Shown here piece after piece: positions 9,924 through 17,003 of a stretch of DNA of 23,884 nucleotides. Both the position numbers and the translations under genes were made by a program. The first letter of the stretch is position 1; every line of letters starts with the position of its first letter. This DNA comes from Alphaproteobacteria bacterium (GTDB lineage: Bacteria > Pseudomonadota > Alphaproteobacteria > UBA9219), in NCBI GenBank assembly GCA_028716765.1, contig JAQUPC010000017.1, positions 1 through 23,884 on the forward strand. The letters are read 5' to 3'. The notes beneath the pieces were generated by a model, which saw only the letters and a list, made by a program, of their open reading frames with translations, was not told where the DNA came from and did no database searches.

Positions 9924-11579
9924 ATGACCAATCTCCTCGTCGAATCCGGCCTTGCGTTTCTGGAAGGCGTGGCGCTTATCGTCTCGCCGTGCATTTGGCC
10001 GATATTGCCTCTTGTGCTTTCGGCCTCCGTGGGCAGCGGCGGCAAGGGAAGGCCCTATGGCATCATAACGGGCTTTATCGTTGCCTTCGCGGCGTTCGCG
10101 TGGGGCGCGCGCTGGCTCGTGTCCTCCATTGGTCTTGATCTCGACATCATCAAAGACGGCTCGCTCTTTTTGCTGGCGTTTTTCGGCATTGTGTTGATTT
10201 CGGAATCGCTCTCCGGGCGCTTCAGCGCCCTGACGCAAAAGATCGCGGGCTTCGGCGCGGACATCGCCACGTCGAGCAAAGGCGGTTTCGCCAGCGGAAT
10301 CGCCATCGGCGCTTTGATCGGCCTTGTCTGGACTCCTTGCGCGGGACCGATTTTGGCGGCGGTGCTGGTGCAGATTATCCGCCAGCAGAACGACATTAAT
10401 GGCCTTATTGTGCTTGTGGCTTTTGCCATTGGTGCCGGGATTCCGATGCTGCTGATAGCTTTGACGGGGAGGGCGGTCGTGAACAAACTTGGATTCCTGA
10501 AAACGCATGCCGAAGCCGTTCGCAAAGGCTTTGGCGTTCTGATATTGTTGGCGGTGGCGTTTATCGCTTCCGGCATCAACCCTGAAACTTTGTTGGCGCG
10601 TCCCGTGAACGAGACAAAGAAGAGCGAAACCGGCCTTATCAAGCCCGTGCCATATCCCTATCCGGCGCCTGCGCTAAAGGGCTCGGGAGTATGGCTCAAC
10701 AGCAAACCGCTGACGCTGGACGAACTTAAAGGCAAGGTGGTGCTGATCGATTTCTGGACTTATTCGTGCATCAACTGCATCCGCACGCTTCCCTACATTA
10801 CAAAGTGGGATAAGGAATATCGCGACAAGGGGCTTGTCGTCATCGGCGTCCATTCGCCCGAATTCGCGTTCGAGAAGAAAGAGCAGAACGTCAAGGACGC
10901 CATTGCGCGTTTCGGCATCCAATATCCGGTGATGCTCGACAACAACCTCGACACGTGGGTCAATTTTTCCAATCACTATTGGCCCGCGCATTACCTGATC
11001 GATAAGAAGGGCGAGGTTGTCTACACGCACTTCGGTGAGGGCGCGTATAACGTCACCGAACAGAACATCCGTTTTCTTTTAGGCATGGGCGAAGCGGGCG
11101 TTCCCCGCGAAGCGGAGTCCGCGCCTTTTGATTCAGGGCAAACGCCCGAGACTTATCTCGGCTACGGCCGCGCCGCCAACTTCGCCAGCAAGGAAGGCAT
11201 GCGGCGCGACAACGAAGCCGCATACAGCTTCCCGTATTTTCTGGAATCCGATCATTGGGCGTTGCAAGGGCCGTGGCGCGTCGAGGAGGAAAGAATCGTT
11301 TCGACCGGCAAGGACGCGCGGCTGCGGCTGAACTTCTTGGGGACGAGGGTGTTTCTGGTCCTTGGATCGGCGGCGGGAAAACCCATTGAAGCGGCGTTGA
11401 CCTTGAACGGCGAGGCCTTGGGCGCGAAGGCCGGGAAGGACGCTCCCGGAGGCGTTTTGAAAGTAAGCGAAAACAGGCTTTACGAACTGATCAATCAGGG
11501 CAAGGCGCAAAACGGCCTTCTTGAAATCAAGACGGACGAGACCGGCCTTGAAGCCTACGCCTTCACCTTCGGGCGGTGA
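9924..11579 (+). CDS. dipZ: DipZ-type thiol-disulfide protein (CcdA + TlpA-like thioredoxin + C-terminal domain)
   Basis: A 551-residue inner-membrane fusion that carries reducing equivalents from the cytoplasm to periplasmic thiols, used in cytochrome c maturation and disulfide repair. Residues 1-225 form a CcdA-like helical bundle with its two redox Cys in SPCIWP (C23) and TPCAGP (C139). A linker leads to a periplasmic TlpA-like thioredoxin domain (about 250-395) with the active site CINC (C282/C285) in FWTYSCINCIRT. Residues about 400-551 match the extra C-terminal, CBM-like domain seen in DipZ proteins (QTPETYLGYGRA). The ATG is preceded by TGAGG at 9914-9918. No cytochrome c genes are adjacent, so its exact client is unknown. 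The next gene (+) starts 62 bases later, across a repeat element, and encodes another exported protein. Confidence 0.93.
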   Translation: MTNLLVESGLAFLEGVALIVSPCIWPILPLVLSASVGSGGKGRPYGIITGFIVAFAAFAWGARWLVSSIGLDLDIIKDGSLFLLAFFGIVLISESLSGRFSALTQKIAGFGADIATSSKGGFASGIAIGALIGLVWTPCAGPILAAVLVQIIRQQNDINGLIVLVAFAIGAGIPMLLIALTGRAVVNKLGFLKTHAEAVRKGFGVLILLAVAFIASGINPETLLARPVNETKKSETGLIKPVPYPYPAPALKGSGVWLNSKPLTLDELKGKVVLIDFWTYSCINCIRTLPYITKWDKEYRDKGLVVIGVHSPEFAFEKKEQNVKDAIARFGIQYPVMLDNNLDTWVNFSNHYWPAHYLIDKKGEVVYTHFGEGAYNVTEQNIRFLLGMGEAGVPREAESAPFDSGQTPETYLGYGRAANFASKEGMRRDNEAAYSFPYFLESDHWALQGPWRVEEERIVSTGKDARLRLNFLGTRVFLVLGSAAGKPIEAALTLNGEALGAKAGKDAPGGVLKVSENRLYELINQGKAQNGLLEIKTDETGLEAYAFTFGR

Positions 11580-11589
11580 GGGGCTGTGC

Positions 11590-11703
11590 GCCATCCCCGC
11601 GAAGGCGGGGGTCCATCTCCTAACGGAACGGTTTGAACGAAATGGGCAGGTTTTGTGCAATTGGAAAGTTCGGGAGGTGGATGCCCGCCTTCGCGGGCAT
11701 GAC
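11590..11703. repeat. Inverted REP-like doublet (REPIN-like), about 114 bp
   Basis: Two 31-base units in inverted orientation at 11590-11620 and 11673-11703 match at 26 of 31 positions when one is reverse-complemented. The core CCCGCGAAGGCGGG is itself a hairpin. A spacer of 52 bases separates them. This architecture, two short palindromic units facing each other, is that of REP doublets dispersed by RAYT transposases. Just inside the left unit is CTAACGGAA, which recurs beside the hairpin at 23558-23599. The right unit lies inside the TPR gene's 5' end. Confidence 0.75.
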
Positions 11704-12295
11704 ACTTTCTATATTCCTGTTTCCCGTCGTGGTCTCGGCCAATAATGCTCAGGCCGATACGAAAATTACGAAATGCCTCCAGCGCGCCGAACAATGGCCC
11801 GATCAGGCGGCGGCGGCGGCGCAGGCCTGGATGAAAAACGGCGGGGGGGATGCCGCGCGGGTATGCTACGCCTTCGCGCAGTTCCATCGCGGCGAATATA
11901 ACAGCGCGGCGCAGGAGTTCGGAACCGCGGCCGCGGCTCTGGAACGAAAGAACCGCAAACAAGCGGCCTCGTTGCATGCGCAAGCGGGGCTGGCCGCCAT
12001 GCGTGCGAACGACCGGAAGAAGGCTGACAGCGAATACGCCGCGGCGCTCAGGCTTGAGCCCCAGGACCCGGACATTTGGATCGATCGCGCGACCGCGCGC
12101 GCTGCTTCCGAGCATTATTGGGAGGCGCTCGACGACCTTAACCGCGCGTTGACGATCATGCCGGATATGCCGGAAGCCTTGCGCCTGCGCGGGCAAGTGC
12201 GCGTCAAGCTCGGCCAGGACAGCAGCGCCAAAACCGATTTCGAACGCGCCGGGGTGATCGAGGGGGAAGAGAAAGCGGATAAGGCAAAGCCGTAA
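11642..12295 (+). CDS. Exported TPR-repeat protein
   Basis: 217 residues from the ATG at 11642. A 39-residue signal peptide is likely: basic N-region (R3, K9, R12), hydrophobic stretch to VVVSA, and cleavage at AQA/DTK. Residues about 40-205 form three or so tetratricopeptide helical pairs, for example the canonical run ALRLEPQDPDIWIDRATARA followed by YWEALDDLNRALTIMPDMPEALRLRGQ. The C-terminus is a charged tail. TPR domains hold protein complexes together; the partner is unknown. Start choice is uncertain: ATGs at 11681 (GGAGG only 3 bases upstream) and 11699 are in frame but would leave a signal peptide without positive charge. The repeat element at 11673-11703 encodes WMPAFAGMT inside the signal peptide. 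It follows dipZ on the same strand, suggesting a periplasmic link. Confidence 0.82.
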   Translation: MGRFCAIGKFGRWMPAFAGMTLSIFLFPVVVSANNAQADTKITKCLQRAEQWPDQAAAAAQAWMKNGGGDAARVCYAFAQFHRGEYNSAAQEFGTAAAALERKNRKQAASLHAQAGLAAMRANDRKKADSEYAAALRLEPQDPDIWIDRATARAASEHYWEALDDLNRALTIMPDMPEALRLRGQVRVKLGQDSSAKTDFERAGVIEGEEKADKAKP

Positions 12296-12357
12296 ATTTG
12301 AGCAAGAGATAATATTCTTCAAGATTTGGCAGTAGCCCATCGGTCAGAGCGATAAGG

Positions 12358-12476
12358 CTCCTCTCCCCTTGGGGAGAGGATGGGTGAGGGGTATATAAAA
12401 ACCTGCATTTCCCCTTCATTTATTGCCGGCAATCCTTACACACCCCGCCCCTAACCCCTCCCCAAGGGGAGGGGGA
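12358..12476. repeat. Second inverted palindromic doublet between convergent genes
   Basis: Two palindromic units face each other: CCTCTCCCCTTGGGGAGAGG at 12360-12379, followed by a tail atgggtgaggggt, and CCCCTCCCCAAGGGGAGGGG at 12455-12474, preceded by a ccctaa-type tail. Each unit is a near-perfect 20-base hairpin and the pair is in inverted orientation, as in REP doublets. It is a different family from the element at 11590-11703. It lies between the ends of the convergent TPR and chemoreceptor genes and could stall or stabilise transcripts from either side. The rest of the 239-base gap (12296-12534) shows nothing else. Confidence 0.7.
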
Positions 12477-12534
12477 CCGAATGTTTATTCCGCAGCGTTA
12501 TTGCCAACACTTCAAGTGCGACAGGGGTATGTTC

Positions 12535-14301
12535 TTATCCCGCCCGGACCTTGCGGATAAAGGCGTCGACGACATCGCTAAGCTTTGCCGACTCGTCCGT
12601 GAGCTGCCCGGCGGCTTCCAGCACGTAATTCGAGGCCGAACCCGTCTCCGTCGCGGCGCGCGTGACGTCCGCGATGTTGTGCGTGACTTCGCCCGTGCCT
12701 TCGGACGCTTGCTGGATATTACGCGCGATTTCCTTGATCGCGGCGCTTTGTTCCTCGACGGCGCCGGCGATGGCGGTCGAGATCTCGTTAATGTGTTTAA
12801 TGGTCGACGTGATGTTGCCGATGGCTTCCACCGCTTTCCATGTCCGCTCCTGAACGTCCTCGACCTGGCGGGTGATGTCCTTTGCGGCGTTGCTTGACTG
12901 ATTGGCGAGGTTTTTCACTTCGCCGGCCACCACGGCGAACCCGCGTCCGGCTTCCCCGGCGCGCGAAGCCTCGATGGTCGCGTTAAGGGCCAGAAGATTG
13001 ACCTGGCCGGATATGTTTTCGATCAGCTTGACGATGTTGCCGATTTCTTCCGCGGCTTCGTTCAGGCCATGCATGACCTCGGAAGTCCGCTCGGCTTCCT
13101 CGGCGCAACTCGCGGCGACTTTGACAGAATCGGCAATCTGGCGGTTGATCTCGCCTATTGAGGCGTTCAACTCTTCGGCGGAAGACGCGACAGTGTTCAC
13201 GTTCGACGAGGCTTCTTCGGCTGCCGCCGCGACGCTTATGGCTTTTTGGCTCGCTTCAAGGGCTATGCCGGACATCGATTGGGCGTTCGATTGCATCGCC
13301 TTCGCCGCCGAGGAGAAGGTGGTGACTACGCTCTTGACGCTTTGCTCGAAATCGTCCGCCGTTCTCAGCATAAGGGCACGGCGATCGCTTTCGGCCTGCT
13401 TTTTCTGCGCTTCCTGCTCGACCTGAAGCCGGTCCATCTCCAGCGCGTTCTGGCGCAAGACCTGCAAGGCTCTGGCCATCTGACCGACCTCGTCGGCCGA
13501 CTCGCCGCCGCGCACACTTACGGAATGGTTGCCGTTAGCGAGCTGGACCGTGGCGTCGATGATGTTCCGGATTCTGCGGCCGAGGGCGCGGGAGAGGGAG
13601 AGCGACAGTATGGCGGCGCCAAGAAAAGTCACGATAAGGACGACAAGAAGAATGGATATGCTGTTTTTTAGCCTCGCGTTGACGTCCTTATAAGAGTCGT
13701 CGACCATCGCGCGCTGGGCCTGATCGAGCGCATCCAGCGTGGAGGCGGCGTCGGCGACGATGCTCTCGTTGTTGATGCGCATGCCGAGGGCCGTGGTCGC
13801 GTCCATCTCGACGAAACCGGTGATGTCTTTGACGTATTTCCGGTACTTATCGAGCTTTTCCTCGGCCGTAAGAAAGAGATCGTAGGATTTGTCTTGCGGC
13901 CGGATCTCGGAGCGGAGGCCGTCATCGGCTTTATCAAGGCTCGCCATGCGCTCATCAAGCGAGCGCTTGACTTCCTTGAGACGTTCTTCCTTCGCTTCGG
14001 CGAGGGCTAAGACCAAAAGCCGCGTGAGGGCGGCGTCGGCCTGATCGAAGGCCGTTCGTAACGCCTTGCCTTTGGATTGCTGTTCAAAGACGACTTCGAC
14101 GATATACGTTAGCGAAGCGCTTTGGGACTTAATGGTGTTCCATGTGATCGAAGCCAGAAACAGAATGGCGATCAGGATAAGGCCGGGCGCCAGCATAAGC
14201 TTGACGCCCAGGCACATATCCTCAAAGCGGCGGCACAGGCCGCACTTTTTTCGCCCGGAGCAAACACCGGTCTCGGGAATGTTTGTGTTTTCCGTTTTCA
14301 T
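12535..14301 (-). CDS. Methyl-accepting chemotaxis protein with helical-bundle sensor and N-terminal Cys cluster
   Basis: 588 residues. A short cytosolic N-terminus precedes TM1 (about 33-55). A periplasmic helical region of about 155 residues follows, resembling four-helix-bundle (4HB_MCP) sensors. Then come TM2 (about 213-235), HAMP (about 236-290) and the cytoplasmic signalling domain to the C-terminus. The hairpin tip that contacts CheA/CheW is clear (LLALNATIEASRAGEAGRGF, then AVVAGEVKNLANQS). There is no C-terminal CheR-tethering pentapeptide; the protein ends FIRKVRAG. Four cysteines sit before TM1 (C13, C19, C22, C29), which is unusual. The gene starts 32 bases after the stop of the Cache protein gene, so the two form an operon and the Cache protein may present a ligand to this receptor. 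The ribosome site is weak, consistent with coupling to the upstream gene. Confidence 0.94.
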   Translation of the reverse strand: MKTENTNIPETGVCSGRKKCGLCRRFEDMCLGVKLMLAPGLILIAILFLASITWNTIKSQSASLTYIVEVVFEQQSKGKALRTAFDQADAALTRLLVLALAEAKEERLKEVKRSLDERMASLDKADDGLRSEIRPQDKSYDLFLTAEEKLDKYRKYVKDITGFVEMDATTALGMRINNESIVADAASTLDALDQAQRAMVDDSYKDVNARLKNSISILLVVLIVTFLGAAILSLSLSRALGRRIRNIIDATVQLANGNHSVSVRGGESADEVGQMARALQVLRQNALEMDRLQVEQEAQKKQAESDRRALMLRTADDFEQSVKSVVTTFSSAAKAMQSNAQSMSGIALEASQKAISVAAAAEEASSNVNTVASSAEELNASIGEINRQIADSVKVAASCAEEAERTSEVMHGLNEAAEEIGNIVKLIENISGQVNLLALNATIEASRAGEAGRGFAVVAGEVKNLANQSSNAAKDITRQVEDVQERTWKAVEAIGNITSTIKHINEISTAIAGAVEEQSAAIKEIARNIQQASEGTGEVTHNIADVTRAATETGSASNYVLEAAGQLTDESAKLSDVVDAFIRKVRAG

Positions 14302-14333
14302 GATCTGAAAAAGCCCCGGGCGGCGGAAAAAAG

Positions 14334-14810
14334 TTAGTCTTTATAAACGCCGCAGACGAAAATCAGATCGCCGGCCTTTTTAAGATAAGCCGTCTTGTCT
14401 TTCGCCTTTTTCGTCAGGGGATCGGAGAACTTGTAGTCGACCCAGCCTTCGCCCTTATCCTTGCCGAGCGCGATGACTTCATCGCCGTAAGGCTTGCCGT
14501 CGAGATCCTTGTAGCCAACCATTGACGTCCCGACCAGTTTCGGCTGTTTCGGGTTGGCGAGGCGCGTGCCGTCAAGTCCAACGACGAAAACATACAAGTC
14601 GCGATCGATGAACTCGCTGGCAGGCTCCTGAAGTTTGGCAAGGGTCTTTTCCTTCCCGTTCGCTTCAAAATAGGCGACGGCCTTGTTCACGAGTGCCGTC
14701 GCTTCTTCCTTTGTGCCGCGCTTGGCTTCTTCGGCTGACGAGACGGTTGCTGATCCGGCAGCAAACAAAACCACAAACAAACCTAGCAACAGGTAACGAA
14801 AACTTTTCAT
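14334..14810 (-). CDS. Secreted single-Cache-domain protein
   Basis: 158 residues with a signal peptide (basic MKSFRY, hydrophobic LLLGLFVVLFAAGSA, cleavage near SSA/EEA). The mature part is one Cache domain of the sCache_2 type: N-terminal helix with KEEATALVNKAVAYFEANG, then DLYVFVVGLDGTRLANPKQP, GKPYGDEVI and KGEGWVDYKFSDP, ending in the VCGVYKD strand. This sequence pattern is common in periplasmic halves of chemoreceptors and kinases and in stand-alone secreted proteins. No membrane anchor follows, so it is probably soluble in the periplasm. The ATG has a strong AGGAGG five bases upstream. It is first in an operon with the chemoreceptor gene. The ligand is unknown; Cache domains often bind small organic acids or amines. 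Confidence 0.92.
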   Translation of the reverse strand: MKSFRYLLLGLFVVLFAAGSATVSSAEEAKRGTKEEATALVNKAVAYFEANGKEKTLAKLQEPASEFIDRDLYVFVVGLDGTRLANPKQPKLVGTSMVGYKDLDGKPYGDEVIALGKDKGEGWVDYKFSDPLTKKAKDKTAYLKKAGDLIFVCGVYKD

Positions 14811-14846
14811 AAATGCCTCCTTATGTCGGGCTTTTTTCAGCCCTGG

Positions 14847-14874
14847 GTTACGCTACTTTCCGTTCTGGCGTAAC
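14847..14874. promoter_or_regulatory. Operator-like inverted repeat upstream of the Cache-MCP operon
   Basis: A perfect seven-base inverted repeat, GTTACGC (14847-14853) and GCGTAAC (14868-14874), with a 14-base spacer. The half-site centres are 21 bases apart, two helical turns, as for a dimeric regulator. It lies 37-64 bases upstream of the Cache gene start. A smaller hairpin (GGGCT/AGCCC at 14828-14843) sits between it and the ribosome site. The regulator is unknown. Confidence 0.4.
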
Positions 14875-15028
14875 ATGGTTTATTAATTGTTAACGCGCTT
14901 AAGTTTTTCATATATATGAAGAGGTTGAATAGGTGCGGGGTCTTTTTTTGTTTTTAAATGCCGATCCCGTCTGAAGATGAAACAGCACGTAAAATGCGGC
15001 GCATAAAAAGACCTACGGATAAGCCTTT

Positions 15029-15874
15029 ATGATCATTACGCGTTTTGCACCAACCCCTACGGGGCACCTTCACCTCGGCCACGCGCTGTCGGCGTTGTTC
15101 GCCGCGCAAGCCGCGGAGGAGTCCGGTGGTTCGTTCCTGCTGCGTATCGAAGACATCGACCCTGTACGTTGCAAAGATTCGTTTGCGGCGGATCTGATGG
15201 AGGATTTGCGCTGGCTCGGCCTCAAGTGGAATGGGCCCGTGAGACGGCAATCGGAACATCTGGAAGATTACAAGGAAGCCTTGGCAAAACTTGATGACAT
15301 GGGGCTTATCTATCCCTGTTTTTGCACACGCCGCGAGATCGAGGCCGAGATCGCCGCCGCCGCCCATGCGCCGCATCTTGCCGTACAAGGGCCGGACGGT
15401 CCCGTTTATCCGGGAACCTGCCGCCGGATGTCTTCCGCCGGGAAAGACGACAAAAAGGCGGCCGGGCAAATTCCTGTTTGGCGGCTTGATGTGGCGAAGG
15501 CTTCTGTGACAGCCGGAAAACTGACATGGCAAGACCGTGCCAAAGGCGTGATCGAGGCGCATCCGGAAGCGTTCGGCGACGTTGTGCTGGCGCGCAAGGA
15601 TGTGCCGACCAGCTATCATCTCAGCGTAACGGTGGACGATCATCTGCAAGGCGTAACGCTGGTCACGCGCGGCGAAGACCTGTTTCGCGCCACGGATATT
15701 CACCGCCTGTTGCAGGCGCTTTTGGGATTCACCACGCCTGAGTATCACCACCACAAATTGTTGCTGAACGAAGACGGCAAACGCTACGCCAAGCGCGATC
15801 ATGCCGTGACACTGCGCGCCCTGCGCGAGAGCGGTAAAACAGCGGAAGAGGTGCGGCGGATGGCGGGGTTTTGA
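15029..15874 (+). CDS. gluQ: Glutamyl-Q tRNA(Asp) synthetase
   Basis: A 281-residue paralogue of the glutamyl-tRNA synthetase catalytic domain without an anticodon-binding domain. The family attaches glutamate to the queuosine base of tRNA(Asp). Seen here: RFAPTPTGHLHLGHA (5-19), the class I HIGH-type motif; LRIEDIDPVR (38-47); the zinc ligands C97 and C99 (CFC), Y127 and C131, spaced as in the family; and KRYAKRDHA near residue 250, where KMSKS would lie in a full synthetase. Length fits GluQ (about 280-310). The ribosome site is weak. It is transcribed away from the Cache-MCP operon. Presence of this gene implies that the host makes queuosine-modified tRNA. Confidence 0.95.
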   Translation: MIITRFAPTPTGHLHLGHALSALFAAQAAEESGGSFLLRIEDIDPVRCKDSFAADLMEDLRWLGLKWNGPVRRQSEHLEDYKEALAKLDDMGLIYPCFCTRREIEAEIAAAAHAPHLAVQGPDGPVYPGTCRRMSSAGKDDKKAAGQIPVWRLDVAKASVTAGKLTWQDRAKGVIEAHPEAFGDVVLARKDVPTSYHLSVTVDDHLQGVTLVTRGEDLFRATDIHRLLQALLGFTTPEYHHHKLLLNEDGKRYAKRDHAVTLRALRESGKTAEEVRRMAGF

Positions 15875-15913
15875 AAAATTCTGCCACGCGTTAACCAAAC
15901 AACATATTGGCGG

Positions 15914-16000
15914 CGAAGAAAAAACGATACGCTTTGCGAGTCTGACAAAACTCCGCTTCGCAAGGCCGATAAATCAGCCTGTGCGAACGTTTCTTCTTCG
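15914..16000. other. Structured intergenic element with nested inverted repeats
   Basis: Outer arms CGAAGAAAAAACG (15914-15926) and CGTTTCTTCTTCG (15988-16000) pair at 12 of 13 positions. Inside them, TTGCGA (15934-15939) pairs with TCGCAA (15958-15963), or alternatively GAGT (15938-15941) with ACTC (15950-15953). It lies between the gluQ stop and the next gene's ribosome site. It could be a folded 3' end, a leader or a small RNA. It lacks the T-run of a standard terminator, though GTTTTTAT follows the region at about 16014-16021. Confidence 0.4.
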
Positions 16001-16042
16001 TCTACAGTTCGGGAGTTTTTATAAGACGGGAAAGGACGATCG

Positions 16043-17002
16043 ATGACGGATTCACAGCAGCGGCCTCAAAGGATTTATGAGCCACATGATCAAGTCCTCT
16101 ACCTGAATTCTCTGGGGGAGAACAAACTCCGGGAATGGATAAAAAACGCCTTGTTTGACAAATATAATCCGATTTGTGGTCTTGGCCGCGATGAAGAAAT
16201 CGACAGCCGCATACTGTATCTGAGCCGTTCCTCGGAACCCTTGAAGAAGAAAGTCAGTAAGGAGGTCGTCGCCCTTCTTAAATCTTCGGCAGTGAATGTT
16301 GAGGGGTCGCAATTCCTGTTCCGGCTTATGTATCTTGCTGGCAAGCTAGGTGTGAAAGAATCCTATGAGATTTTATTGCAGCGGGCGGAGATGGGCGAAT
16401 ATAAGGATGTTAAGGTTCAGAACGTATTTTGTTATCAAGGCGATTTGCATCAACATTGTTTGCAGGTTCTGGGAGGAAGGGCGCCACTCGACGATGTTCG
16501 GCTGCTTCGCGTTTGCCTCAGGGATATCAAACCTGAGGAAAATACCGCCTATTTCGGAATTTGTTACCATATCTTGATCGACAAATTTTCTGATCCGGCG
16601 GAATATATTAAAGATTATTTTCCGCGGCTGGTCGATCTTTCAAGATCTGAAACGGTTGGGCGGCTCGATTTTTGCAATTTCTTTCACAACTTTTTTGATA
16701 ATCCAAAGGCGCGGGAAAGCTTTACAAGAGACATGGGTTCTATTTTCAATTCGCTTTCCGTAGAACAGCTCCTGTTTGTCGGTACGGAAATTGAGAAAAG
16801 AAAGACCGGGATTGAAAAACGCGCAAAGGAACCACCCCTTCTTCCCGGTCTTTCCAGCCCAAGAAAAAGGCCGGATGATTACCTTTTGTTTTTGGAAACG
16901 GCGCTGGCGAAAATAGGCGAGATATTGGCACAATCTCTCGCTCCCGCACCAAAGACTGTCTCGGGGGCTTTGAAGGTCCAAAAAGAACAGTTCAAGTTCT
17001 GA
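16043..17002 (+). CDS. Hypothetical protein, 319 residues, helical
   Basis: Not recognised. No signal peptide and no membrane segment. The sequence is rich in Leu, Lys, Glu and Phe and looks mostly alpha-helical, with repeated helix-turn-helix-like stretches, for example FRLMYLAGKLGVKESYEILL and YFGICYHILIDKFSD. It could be a HEAT/ARM-like repeat fold, but I cannot show a repeat. Seven or so cysteines are scattered without a metal motif. The last 60 residues contain a basic Pro-rich linker (PPLLPGLSSPRKRP) and a final helix. The ATG has a good ribosome site (GGGAAAGGA at 16028-16036). Base composition is AT-richer than the neighbouring gluQ and sdhB, suggesting recent acquisition or relaxed constraint. 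It ends one base before the convergent sdhB stop. Confidence 0.8.
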   Translation: MTDSQQRPQRIYEPHDQVLYLNSLGENKLREWIKNALFDKYNPICGLGRDEEIDSRILYLSRSSEPLKKKVSKEVVALLKSSAVNVEGSQFLFRLMYLAGKLGVKESYEILLQRAEMGEYKDVKVQNVFCYQGDLHQHCLQVLGGRAPLDDVRLLRVCLRDIKPEENTAYFGICYHILIDKFSDPAEYIKDYFPRLVDLSRSETVGRLDFCNFFHNFFDNPKARESFTRDMGSIFNSLSVEQLLFVGTEIEKRKTGIEKRAKEPPLLPGLSSPRKRPDDYLLFLETALAKIGEILAQSLAPAPKTVSGALKVQKEQFKF

Positions 17003-17003
17003 G

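Noticed and set aside
11590..12476. CRISPR array
   Set aside because: The repeats occur as two inverted pairs of different families, not as regularly spaced direct repeats, and no cas gene is present.
14302..14333. Terminator between the Cache gene and the MCP gene
   Set aside because: The palindrome GCCCGGGGC and nearby T/A runs do not make a convincing stem plus T-run, and the 32-base gap fits co-transcription.
14883..14902. Three TTAA tetramers upstream of gluQ and the Cache-MCP operon as a CtrA site
   Set aside because: Spacings are 3 and 5 bases, not the 7 needed for a CtrA box.
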